A DNA stretch of 64,000 nt from Mucilaginibacter ginsenosidivorax (GTDB lineage: Bacteria > Bacteroidota > Bacteroidia > Sphingobacteriales > Sphingobacteriaceae): contig NZ_CP042437.1 in assembly GCF_007971525.1 (NCBI RefSeq), positions 248,001 to 312,000 on the forward strand. The letters are read 5' to 3'. Below the pieces are notes generated by a model. The model was given only the letters and a program-made list of their open reading frames with translations, was not told the origin of the DNA and ran no database searches. A program made the translations under genes and the position numbers. Below, piece after piece: positions 56,789 to 64,000 of this stretch (positions within the stretch are counted from its first letter, which is position 1; each line of letters opens with the position of its first letter).

Positions 56789-57418
56789 ATGAAAAAAATT
56801 AAAAAAGAGCATATGGTTGCTTATTTGCGGGCACTCATGCTGACTATCATACTACCGGTATTTTTAGTAGGGAATGTTCATGCGCAACAATTGTCAGTGG
56901 CTGAGCAATCGGTAAACTCCCTTGGAGCGGAAAACGCTGCATTGAAGTTATGGGAAGGAAACTTTGATGTAAAGGAAACCATATGGAGTTCTCCTGCAGC
57001 AAGACCTGTTTACAACACCAGGTTAGTTGCCCGACGGCAAATGATAGGTTCTGTTTTACAGGAATTTATGTACGCAGCACCGGGAACAGCCAACGCTCCT
57101 GTAGAAAGGATAGAATATATGAGTTTTAACAGGATCGAGGGCCGCTGGAGATCCGTTTCCATGGATATCAGGGTTCCGGTCGGGCTAATGCCTGCCGCAA
57201 GTTTCGACCGCGGTCAAGCAGGTAAGATCAGGCTCATATTTGACCCATTTCCGCTCGCCGGTAAGGGATCGTCAGTTACTGGTCAAATGCTGAGAATGGA
57301 CGAAACCATCAACTTTGAAGACCCTGACCACGTGATCAAAGAACAGCATTTTATTTTGGCTGACGGCAGCGGCAAAAGCTGGCTTGCGCACCGGTACGAA
57401 TACACCAGGAGAAAGTAA
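56789..57418 (+). CDS. Exported hypothetical protein
   Basis: 209 residues; a signal peptide ending VHAQQ follows a basic N-terminal segment (start may be the ATG at 56813). The mature part LKLWEGNFDVKETIWSSPAARPVYN resembles the DUF1579/lipocalin-like group. It starts 11 bases after the alkene reductase, so probably the same operon. Confidence 0.72.
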   Translation: MKKIKKEHMVAYLRALMLTIILPVFLVGNVHAQQLSVAEQSVNSLGAENAALKLWEGNFDVKETIWSSPAARPVYNTRLVARRQMIGSVLQEFMYAAPGTANAPVERIEYMSFNRIEGRWRSVSMDIRVPVGLMPAASFDRGQAGKIRLIFDPFPLAGKGSSVTGQMLRMDETINFEDPDHVIKEQHFILADGSGKSWLAHRYEYTRRK

Positions 57419-57489
57419 AGTGGCCTCCTGCGCCTCATCGCTTAAACTTGCGTCCGGTTTTGTTCAGATCCGGTCTGATCAGGTGAGAT

Positions 57490-57506
57490 CGCCGGCTGAA
57501 CCGGCG
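57490..57506. terminator. Hairpin between convergent genes
   Basis: CGCCGG and CCGGCG pair around a CTGAA loop. It lies between the exported protein gene and the HxlR gene. A T-rich stretch downstream is weak. Confidence 0.45.
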
Positions 57507-57561
57507 CTTCGTGCGGCTCGTTCGGCATGGTTTCGTGGTATTTTCCTTTCAATCAATGTCT

Positions 57562-58005
57562 TTAGTCTTTGATCACGGCATCGGTCGCCACTTTTGCTAT
57601 TTTTTTCGGCACGAAAGTTTTTCGATCGATCAAGTCTGCCGCATAGGTTATCCGACTTTTTTGACCAGGCGCTTCGGTCAGCGGCGTTACCTCATATTTG
57701 CAGTTCCATTCTTTTATACTATCTAAAATAGGCAAAAATGCCAGCCCTTTTTCAGACAATTTATACTCTACCCTTGGCGGGAGTTCCTTATAGGCCATTC
57801 TTTCCAGCAGCCCGTCTTCTTCCAACTCTTTGAGTTGTTCGGCCAGCACCTTTCTGGAGATAATCGGTATAATGGAGTCCATCTGTCCAAAACGAACGGT
57901 ACGGGTGCCGATCACATTGATGATGATCGGTTTCCATTTATTACCAATGGTTCCGATGGCCCGCGTAAAGGGGCAATTCGATGCGCAAAATCGCTCGTCT
58001 CTCAT
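57562..58005 (-). CDS. HxlR family transcriptional regulator
   Basis: 147 residues: CASNCPFTRAIGTIGNKWKP with two Cys near the N terminus, then SRKVLAEQLKELEEDGLLERMAY. Divergent to an SDR/NADP-oxidoreductase/SDR operon (58113-60281); intergenic inverted repeats lie between. Confidence 0.88.
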   Translation of the reverse strand: MRDERFCASNCPFTRAIGTIGNKWKPIIINVIGTRTVRFGQMDSIIPIISRKVLAEQLKELEEDGLLERMAYKELPPRVEYKLSEKGLAFLPILDSIKEWNCKYEVTPLTEAPGQKSRITYAADLIDRKTFVPKKIAKVATDAVIKD

Positions 58006-58019
58006 ATTTAAAAATTTGT

Positions 58020-58085
58020 GGTTACCCCTCGGTAACCAGATTCAACCACAATAGTTACAAAAGTAAACTATTGATAGTAACTTTG
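58020..58085. promoter_or_regulatory. HxlR-SDR divergent promoter with inverted repeats
   Basis: GGTTACC-CCTC-GGTAACC (58020-58037) is a perfect inverted repeat; ATAGTTAC-AAAA-GTAAACTAT (58051-58071) is an imperfect one. A TAACTTTG box (58078-58085) fits the TAnnTTTG promoter pattern for the SDR gene. Confidence 0.6.
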
Positions 58086-58112
58086 CGAAACAAATTCAAT
58101 ATTAAATTAAAA

Positions 58113-58865
58113 ATGAGCAGATTAACAAATAAAGTATCCGTGATCACGGGCGGTAACAGCGGTATCGGATTGGGCATTGCATTGGAATTCAGGAACGAAG
58201 GTGCAAAGGGAGTTATCGTCGGCCGGAACCAGGAAACACTGGATCGCGCCATGGCGCAGCTTGGCGAAAATTTCATCGCTATCAACGCTGATGTAACCCA
58301 AGTTGCCGATTTGCAAAGGGTGTTTGCCGCTACTGCTGAAAAATTCGGGAAGATCGATGTCGTTGTTGCCAATGCGGGTGCCGGGGCGGTAGGAACCGTG
58401 GCAACCTTTGACGAGGCTGCGTTTGACCAGGCCATTGACCTGAACCTGAAAAGTGTTTACTTCACGGTACAAAAAGCACTGCCCCATATGAATGATGGTG
58501 GTTCGATCATTCTGATCGGGTCAAATGCTGCACACCGGGCCTATGCGAATTTCACGCTTTATGGCGCTGCGAAAGCGGCCGTCATCTATTTAGCTAAAGG
58601 ATTCTCCAGCGACCTGTTAGACCGGAAGATCAGGGCAAATGTCATCACACCAGGTACAACGGACACCCCAGCATTTGACAAGTTTGTTCCCGCAGAACAA
58701 ATGGAAGCTGTCAAGAAACACTTTGCAGATCAAATGCCCATAGGCAGGATCGGGCAACCATCCGACATTGGTAAAACAGCTGTCTTCCTGGCGTCTGATG
58801 ATTCTTCGTTCATGCTGGGCGCCGAAATCCTGGTGGATGGCGGTATGACCTATTTATCAAAATAA
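58113..58865 (+). CDS. Short-chain dehydrogenase/reductase
   Basis: Start at 58113 (MSRLTNKVSVITGG) gives 250 residues. Cofactor motif TGGNSGIG (about 12-19), NAGAG, catalytic Ser in IGSNAA and YGAAKAA with the Tyr/Lys pair. First gene of the operon controlled by the HxlR gene. Confidence 0.9.
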   Translation: MSRLTNKVSVITGGNSGIGLGIALEFRNEGAKGVIVGRNQETLDRAMAQLGENFIAINADVTQVADLQRVFAATAEKFGKIDVVVANAGAGAVGTVATFDEAAFDQAIDLNLKSVYFTVQKALPHMNDGGSIILIGSNAAHRAYANFTLYGAAKAAVIYLAKGFSSDLLDRKIRANVITPGTTDTPAFDKFVPAEQMEAVKKHFADQMPIGRIGQPSDIGKTAVFLASDDSSFMLGAEILVDGGMTYLSK

Positions 58866-58884
58866 ATTCTTAAAAACTTTCAAA

Positions 58885-59511
58885 ATGAGCAATTCAGAAA
58901 ATAAAGCAAAAACCTTCGCCATTATCGGCTTCGGTAAGATCGGCCAGGCCCTGGCCAAAGCGTTTGCCCGCAAGGGCATCAAAGTAGTAGTGGCCACCAC
59001 GCGCGACCCGGAAAGCTTTGCACCCGATGCGGCCGCGATCGGGCCGGAGATCATTCCCATCACACTAACGGACGCAGTCAAAGCGGACATTATCTTTTTG
59101 GCTGTGCGTTTTGAATCGCACCCGGATGTCGCCAAAGCGCTGCCCACCTGGGAGGGTAAAATTATCGTCGATGTGACCAACGCCTACGGCGTGCCGCCTG
59201 AGCAAATGAACGGACTGCCTTCGGCCAAATTCGTGGCACAGGCGTTCACCAATGCAAAACTGGTAAAGGGCTTCAACCATTTGGGTGCAGCCATTCTGGA
59301 GCAGGATCCTGCCGTACTCGGTGGCCGGAGGGTCGTGTTCCTTTCGAGTGACGACGAGGGCGCCGCAGCGGAGATCGCTGCGCTGGCCGAAGACCTCGGT
59401 TTCGCACCGGTTAAATTGGGCGGCCTTTCGGAAGGCGAGCTGCTGGTACAGGCACATGGAAAGAACTGGGGTCACCTCATCTTTCAGGACCTGGTCAAAT
59501 TCAAATCTTAA
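58885..59511 (+). CDS. NADP oxidoreductase, F420-dependent type
   Basis: 208 residues: IIGFGKIGQALAKAF Rossmann motif (about 13-27), and an FNHLGAAIL motif typical of the F420H2:NADP-oxidoreductase-like group; Bacteroidota lack F420, so it likely uses another partner. 19 bases after the first SDR. Confidence 0.85.
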   Translation: MSNSENKAKTFAIIGFGKIGQALAKAFARKGIKVVVATTRDPESFAPDAAAIGPEIIPITLTDAVKADIIFLAVRFESHPDVAKALPTWEGKIIVDVTNAYGVPPEQMNGLPSAKFVAQAFTNAKLVKGFNHLGAAILEQDPAVLGGRRVVFLSSDDEGAAAEIAALAEDLGFAPVKLGGLSEGELLVQAHGKNWGHLIFQDLVKFKS

Positions 59512-59522
59512 ATAATAGAACA

Positions 59523-60281
59523 ATGAGCAGATTAAAAAACAAAGTAGCGGTCGTTACCGGTGCTTCAAAAGGAATAGGTGCAGCTATCTCGAAACATTTC
59601 GCAGCTGCAGGCGCAAAAGTGGTGGTAAATTATGCCTCCAGTAAAGAAAGCGCCGATAAAGTGGTGAAGGAAATTACAGACAATGGCGGCACTGCCATCG
59701 CCGTACAGGCCGATGTATCGAATGAAGCCGATGTAACCAGGCTTTTTGAAGAAACAGCGAAAGCATTCGGCGGATTGGATATATTGGTTAACAACGCGGT
59801 TGCCCAGGGATACGCACCTATCGAAGGTATATCAGTAGCTGCTTTTCATCAGAGCTTCAACGTCAATGTCTTAGGGCCGATCTTGACGATCCAGGCGGCC
59901 TTGAAATTATTTGACAACAAAGGCGGCAACGTCATCAATATCAGTTCCGGCGCCAGCAAAATGCCGCTGCCGGGAGCCTCCTTATACTCTGCAACGAAAG
60001 CGGCATTAGATGCCTTCACCATCGCCTTGTCGAAAGAACTGGGTACTCAAAACGTTTGTATCAATTCCATTTTACCGGGCGCAACGGAAACCGAAGGCGC
60101 CACCGCCGCGGGGGTAACAGCCGGCAGCGATTATGAAAAAATGTTTATTGAGAAAACGCCGCTTGGCCGCCGGGGCCAGCCGGAAGATATTGCCAAAGCG
60201 GCGGTGTTCCTTGCTTCCGATGATGCCGCCTGGATAACCGGCGAGCAGATCTCCGTTTCGGGCGGTATGTATGGTTTTTAA
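59523..60281 (+). CDS. Short-chain dehydrogenase/reductase
   Basis: 252 residues: TGASKGIGAAI (about 12-22), NNAV, ISSGASK and YSATKAALDAF with the catalytic Ser, Tyr and Lys. Third gene of the operon. Ends in GGMYGF. Confidence 0.92.
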   Translation: MSRLKNKVAVVTGASKGIGAAISKHFAAAGAKVVVNYASSKESADKVVKEITDNGGTAIAVQADVSNEADVTRLFEETAKAFGGLDILVNNAVAQGYAPIEGISVAAFHQSFNVNVLGPILTIQAALKLFDNKGGNVINISSGASKMPLPGASLYSATKAALDAFTIALSKELGTQNVCINSILPGATETEGATAAGVTAGSDYEKMFIEKTPLGRRGQPEDIAKAAVFLASDDAAWITGEQISVSGGMYGF

Positions 60282-60374
60282 ATAGGTCGCTTTCAGCATC
60301 CCTGTTTCTCCCGGAGGCAGGGATTTTTTGTTGAAAAATGCGTGCGCCAAAAAGCCCTAAAATAAAGTATAAAT

Positions 60375-60413
60375 AAAAAGGTCCCCCGCCAGATGATCGC
60401 CGGGGACCTTTTT
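60375..60413. terminator. Strong bidirectional terminator
   Basis: AAAAAGGTCCCC pairs with GGGGACCTTTTT around the core CGCCAGATGATCGCC. It lies between the SDR operon end and the convergent ABM gene. Confidence 0.85.
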
Positions 60414-60421
60414 ATTGTGGT

Positions 60422-60715
60422 TCATTTAATGGCCAGCAAATCTACTTTTTCGATCACCGGTGGCACGGCCAGTAAATCATTCGCGACAGCTGCTAAGGCT
60501 TTAGGTATCTCGCCGCCTAAATGTGCGTCCCGGCCGGCTTCATCGGCAAATGTGTCGAATATGCCAAAAGTGGAGGGACCGAGTTGCAATGCATACCAGC
60601 GGATGGTGCCTGGCTCGGCTTCCGCTAAGGGCAAAGCGCTTTTAAGCAAGTCGGCAACTTGCTGTTCTTTACCGGGTTTGGCCTCCAGGCGGGCCAGTAA
60701 TGCTAATTTTTCCAT
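60422..60715 (-). CDS. Putative quinol monooxygenase, ABM family, copy 2
   Basis: 97 residues, closely similar to the protein at 45869-46171 (LALLARLEAKPGKEQQVADLLKSALP, WYALQLGPSTFGIFDTFADE). Upstream it carries the same 22-base element. Probably a recent duplication or shared regulation. Confidence 0.85.
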   Translation of the reverse strand: MEKLALLARLEAKPGKEQQVADLLKSALPLAEAEPGTIRWYALQLGPSTFGIFDTFADEAGRDAHLGGEIPKALAAVANDLLAVPPVIEKVDLLAIK

Positions 60716-60769
60716 TTGATTATTTTAAGCAGGAGGTTATTGGCGGCCATTTACCGCCGCTATTCATGC

Positions 60770-60791
60770 CACACGAATAGTGCCACGATTT
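60770..60791 (-). promoter_or_regulatory. 22-base element shared with the first ABM gene
   Basis: Identical over 22 bases to 46185-46206. Here it lies 54 bases upstream of the ABM start; at the first copy 13 bases upstream. Confidence 0.65.
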
Positions 60792-60804
60792 GGCCGCACT
60801 TTAT

Positions 60805-61404
60805 CTACAGTGCAATAGCGTTGATACCGCGCTGCAGCGCTGCCTCAGCCTGTCCGGGATAAGCCAGTCCCTCTGCCCGGAAAACATGGAGATCGGTCAT
60901 GCCCATAAAACCCAATACGCCTTTCAGATAGGTCGGTACGTAGTCGTAAACCTGATAGGGGCCACTGGAATAGACCCCGCCCGAAGCCATCGCCACATAC
61001 ACGGTCTTACCTTTTACCAAGCCTTCGGCGCCGGTCTCACTATAATTAAAGGTGATCCCTGCCCGGGCAATGTGATCGATCCAGGCTTTCAGTACCGACG
61101 GGATACCAAAATTCCACAAGGGTGTACCAATTACGATCACGTCCGCTGCCATCAGCTCTGCAATAGCATCATCAGAATGCTGCAGCGCTGCCCTGGTCGC
61201 CGCAGTTTGTTCGGCAGCGGGCGTGTAAAATGCGGCCAGGGTCGCTTCTTCCAGATGCGGAAAAGGGTGTTTGGTCAGGTCGTGTACCTGAACGGTGCTG
61301 CCCGGGTCGGCTGCTCTTAATTTGTCAATGATCGCGTTCCCCAGCCTGATGCTGAAAGAGTTCTCGCCCTTGGGGCTGGCAATGATATGCAATATCTTTT
61401 TCAT
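60805..61404 (-). CDS. azoR: FMN-dependent NADH-azoreductase
   Basis: Start at 61404 (MKKILHIIASPKGENSFS) gives 199 residues; a longer frame overlaps the promoter. The flavodoxin-like motif SPKGENSFS, PLWNFGIPSVLKAWIDHIARAG and NYSETGAEGLVKGK match AzoR, which reduces azo bonds and quinones. Divergent to the HxlR gene at 61513. Confidence 0.9.
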   Translation of the reverse strand: MKKILHIIASPKGENSFSIRLGNAIIDKLRAADPGSTVQVHDLTKHPFPHLEEATLAAFYTPAAEQTAATRAALQHSDDAIAELMAADVIVIGTPLWNFGIPSVLKAWIDHIARAGITFNYSETGAEGLVKGKTVYVAMASGGVYSSGPYQVYDYVPTYLKGVLGFMGMTDLHVFRAEGLAYPGQAEAALQRGINAIAL

Positions 61405-61444
61405 GTGTGCTGTTTTTTTTAACACTGCAAACCTACCCGCCCGG

Positions 61445-61496
61445 GGTATCAAAAAGATACGAGTTTCCCGAAGGATACCGGTATCGTTTGGGATAC
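61445..61496. promoter_or_regulatory. HxlR-azoreductase divergent promoter with palindromes
   Basis: GTATC-AAAAA-GATAC (61446-61460), GATACCGGTATC (61474-61485) and GGATAC (61491-61496) form a series of related half-sites between azoR (minus) and the HxlR gene (plus). Confidence 0.65.
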
Positions 61497-61512
61497 TGCT
61501 TACCTTTGCTGC

Positions 61513-61905
61513 ATGAAAACAGATCTGACCAATGGCCTCGGAGCGGAGCATCCCTGTGCGCAGAATGCCTGCAGCGAAGGGGTCACCGGCATCCGGGATG
61601 CTTTATATGTATTGAACGGCAAGTGGAAGCTACCGCTGATCTTTGCGCTCACGGAGGGGCCCAAGCGTTTTAAAGAAATTCAGCGCACTTTAGGCGACAT
61701 TACCGCCAAGGTACTGACCAAGGAATTAAAGGAACTGGAGTTGAACGAATTCGTGGTGCGCCACGTACTGCCGACCACGCCGGTCACCGTCACGTATGAA
61801 CTGATGCCTTACAGTCAAAGCCTGAAAAAGGTGCTGCATGAACTGAAGGAATGGGGTATCCAGCACCGGCAGCGTATCGTGGCCAGTCGGAAAGCTTCTA
61901 TATAA
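61513..61905 (+). CDS. HxlR family transcriptional regulator
   Basis: 130 residues: CAQNACSEGVTGIRDALYVL, LNGKWKLPLIFALTEGPKRF and AKVLTKELKELELNEFV. Two Cys near the N terminus could sense electrophiles. Divergent partner of azoR. Confidence 0.88.
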   Translation: MKTDLTNGLGAEHPCAQNACSEGVTGIRDALYVLNGKWKLPLIFALTEGPKRFKEIQRTLGDITAKVLTKELKELELNEFVVRHVLPTTPVTVTYELMPYSQSLKKVLHELKEWGIQHRQRIVASRKASI

Positions 61906-62011
61906 AAGTAAAGCCCCTGATGAGCTGTAGCTACATAGATCACATTGGCGATCGATGATTCAGTGATTTCGTTTGATTAAACTTCCATATAATCGTTTTG
62001 CACGAAATAAG

Positions 62012-62928
62012 CTAATTGAACGAATGCCGGAACTCCAGCGGCGAAAAGCTGGTCTTGGTCTTAAATAATTTGCTGAAGGATTGCAGCTCAAAGCCCAGCT
62101 CATAGGCGCTCTCGCTAACCGACAGGTTCGTTGTCGAGAGCTTTTCCTTGACCAGTTAGATCAGTTTATCATGCAAATGCTGCTGGGTGCTTTGACCGTC
62201 AGCGATCTGAGTAAGCCGCTTAAATACCCCGGTGAGATATGTAATGTTTCAGCGATATAGGTAACACTGGGTAAACCCTGTTTAGCTAAAGCACCGCTGT
62301 TGAAATAGCCGGTTAATACATCCTCCAGGCGCGTCAAAAGTTCGTGACTGGCGATCCTGCGGGTGATGAACTGGCGCTGGTAAAAGCGTTCCGAATAGGT
62401 CAGCAGGAGTTCCAGTTGCGCGATGATCACGCTTCCGCTGAACCGATCGATATTGGCCTGGTATTCCTGCTCGATGTTTTGCGCGATGCTGTTCAGCATG
62501 CTTTCCTCCTTATTAGCTAAGAAAAGCGCTTCGTGAACCGAATAGGAAAAGAACTAATATTGCCTGATGGTTTTAGGCAGTGGCGTATTCCATAAAAAGT
62601 CCGGGTGGATGAGGATCATCCAGCCTTCGGGCCGGTGAACCGCGCCCTTTTCCAACTCAACACCAAAAACCTGGCCCGGGGCCATAAAGAACAAAACACC
62701 TTCATCAAAGTCGCTCGCCTGCTGGCCGTATTTGAACTTTACGCCAGGCATTCTTTTCATCGCGATCGAATAAAAGTAATAAATGATCCTGTAAGGCCCT
62801 TCGATAAGCGGCCGCTTCATGTCCTCCATATGAATGACACTGATCTGCGGGTGTGCCGGCTTGGGCAGACCCGCAGCCCGGTGGTATTCCGTGATCGTTT
62901 TAAACTTGAAAAGCTGCGGGTTGCTCAT
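62012..62928 (-). pseudogene. AraC family regulator with two stops and a frameshift
   Basis: The first frame (62928-62554) has the N-terminal cupin-like part; a TAG at 62554-62556 interrupts, then 112 residues (62499-62161) continue in the same frame with ENLEQEYQANIDRF-like helices and the start of the HTH (LPSVTYIAETLHISPGYLSGLL). A frameshift near 62185 and a TAA at 62156-62158 break the rest, which reads VSESAYELGFELQSFSKLF to TAG at 62012-62014. Confidence 0.8.
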
Positions 62929-63129
62929 AACACTAAATTTACTTAAATTTTTTTTTATTGGGTATACACCCCACTCTCAATATCAGCCAGCAAGGTCGGA
63001 TGCGTTGGTTTTCAGCGTAAACAAGCCGTTATCTTACGGTATTTTTACCCAGGCTCAACAGATGGGAACCGGCCGGTTAGTAGGAATGAGCAATTAACCA
63101 TTGACTATTTTCTATCGAAATTTATTTTA

Positions 63130-63405
63130 ATGGAAAGTTATGTAGCATCGACTGCGACTTACAATGTATTATTCTATTTCGGTCAAGTAAATTTGCCGTC
63201 TTTTAAGCGTTTGAGTAGCGCTTTATTCGCATTAAAATTTGTGGATGAAGATAAAAAGTTGGTGATTTATCACTACGAGAATAATGATGAATTAAGAAAA
63301 ATCAAACCGGAAATTGAGAAATTATTTCCTAAAATAGATTTCCAGTTAAAGAAAATGACACAGTTAAGGAATTTGCCAGCCAAATTAGAACCCGACCATG
63401 ACTAA
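63130..63405 (+). CDS. Hypothetical protein 1 of an unknown plus-strand cluster
   Basis: 91 residues, no signal peptide. VASTATYNVLFYFGQVNLPSF and KLVIYHYENNDELRKIKPEIEK alternate strand and helix. Overlaps the next gene by eight bases, so co-translated. AT-rich relative to the preceding region. Not recognised. Confidence 0.65.
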   Translation: MESYVASTATYNVLFYFGQVNLPSFKRLSSALFALKFVDEDKKLVIYHYENNDELRKIKPEIEKLFPKIDFQLKKMTQLRNLPAKLEPDHD

Positions 63406-63814
63406 CGATTACAAATACCCAAGTGCCTACGAACTAAGAGAAGTATTTAGTTCAGTACTCGACCGACCATTTATCAACACTTTTGCGCAAGGCAGAGGCA
63501 TATTTATAACAAATGCCAAAAGCGAAGAGATGGCGGCAGAACTAAGCAATTTTTTCTATGAAGAAGAGGACCTCGAGAATTTGAGAAATGAAGCATTCCA
63601 AAAGGATGATAATGCAACCTTATCAAGTTTTATCGTCAACTCTTCATATGAAGACTTCGATCTTAAAGTAATTTATGATAATATCGTACAAAGCGCATCC
63701 TTTGATAATAATTTGATATTGACCGCCTTAAGAAAGCCGGAAAAAGATGAAGATGTTTATGTGGGTGAAGTTGAATACAATAAGTCAAAAGTGGGTCGTA
63801 TTCAATTTTTGTAA
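63398..63814 (+). CDS. Hypothetical protein 2 of the cluster
   Basis: 138 residues, acidic, cytoplasmic. EEMAAELSNFFYEEEDLENLRNEAF is helical; no motif recognised. Start overlaps the previous stop. Confidence 0.65.
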   Translation: MTNDYKYPSAYELREVFSSVLDRPFINTFAQGRGIFITNAKSEEMAAELSNFFYEEEDLENLRNEAFQKDDNATLSSFIVNSSYEDFDLKVIYDNIVQSASFDNNLILTALRKPEKDEDVYVGEVEYNKSKVGRIQFL

Positions 63815-63841
63815 AACGAACAGGTAAATTTTGGTTTTGCC

Positions 63842-64000
63842 ATGGAAAAAATCAAAGACGGAATGTGGAAGGTTGAAGTCGATTGTTCGCGTTCTAGTGA
63901 TCTGACTCACGTACGGAGGTTATTTGAAGATTACATACGAGAGGATGACGCTGTTTTTGAAACTATTGATTATAAGGCCCTTACGAAAGATCAAAATGTG
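63842..64000 (+). CDS. Hypothetical protein 3, partial at window end
   Basis: ATG at 63842 (MEKIKDGMWKVEVDCSRSSD) opens a frame that runs off the window after 53 codons. 27 bases after the previous stop. Probably continues the cluster. Confidence 0.6.
   Translation, partial: MEKIKDGMWKVEVDCSRSSDLTHVRRLFEDYIREDDAVFETIDYKALTKDQNV

Overview
The window looks like a Bacteroidota chromosome, most likely Sphingobacteriaceae (Mucilaginibacter or Pedobacter type). The evidence is a Bacteroidetes-type conjugative transposon (tra/mob set), promoter boxes of the TAnnTTTG kind in place of strong Shine-Dalgarno sites, and families common in that group (DUF4407, DUF3892, DUF4133/4134/4138, S1/P1 nuclease). 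The genus is an inference.

Bases 1-21000 are one end of an integrative conjugative element, nearly all on the minus strand. Read in transcription order (right to left) it has a TOPRIM primase-like gene, a candidate oriT hairpin, mobA, a 24-bp-period repeat array, the relaxase mobB, traA, small tra genes, two traE copies plus a remnant, traF, the ATPase traG, three paralogous exported proteins with an MT-A70-like methyltransferase among them, traJ, traK, a traL-like gene, traM, traN, and a large DNA methylase-helicase that is broken into pieces and runs off the left edge. No gene is supported between 21.2 and 22.3 kb, but there is a tRNA-like fold, a hairpin and a gene remnant.

Bases 22300-36500 are accessory: a UvrD-like helicase with zinc finger, an RmuC gene split by an in-frame amber codon, an OLD-family ATPase/TOPRIM nuclease, small proteins, a TPR histidine kinase with response regulator, three palindromes in a row, a set of unknown genes (DUF3892, HNH, coiled coil, DUF4407), and an S1/P1 nuclease with an extra C-terminal domain. 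Bases 36600-38700 are a decay zone: small frameshifted genes, an integrase fragment, and a breakpoint near 37.81 kb where two truncated genes meet.

Bases 38800-62900 are a catabolic and electrophile-detoxification region. It holds an esterase, several ABM-family monooxygenases, SDRs, DoxX, quinone/zinc-type oxidoreductase, pirin, alpha/beta hydrolase, cupin, Old Yellow Enzyme, F420-like NADP oxidoreductase and azoreductase, with three HxlR regulators, one MarR regulator, two tandem AraC regulators and two PAS kinases (one frameshifted). A conserved 70-bp element precedes both the hydrolase-pirin-oxidoreductase operon and the Old Yellow Enzyme gene, which flank the AraC pair; part of it recurs before the cupin gene. 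This looks like one regulon. The three HxlR genes each face a divergent oxidoreductase gene across a promoter with inverted repeats.

The right edge starts an AT-rich run of three unrecognised plus-strand genes. Many genes are broken by a single base or stop codon, so either the region is decaying or the assembly carries residual indel errors; sequence alone cannot decide.
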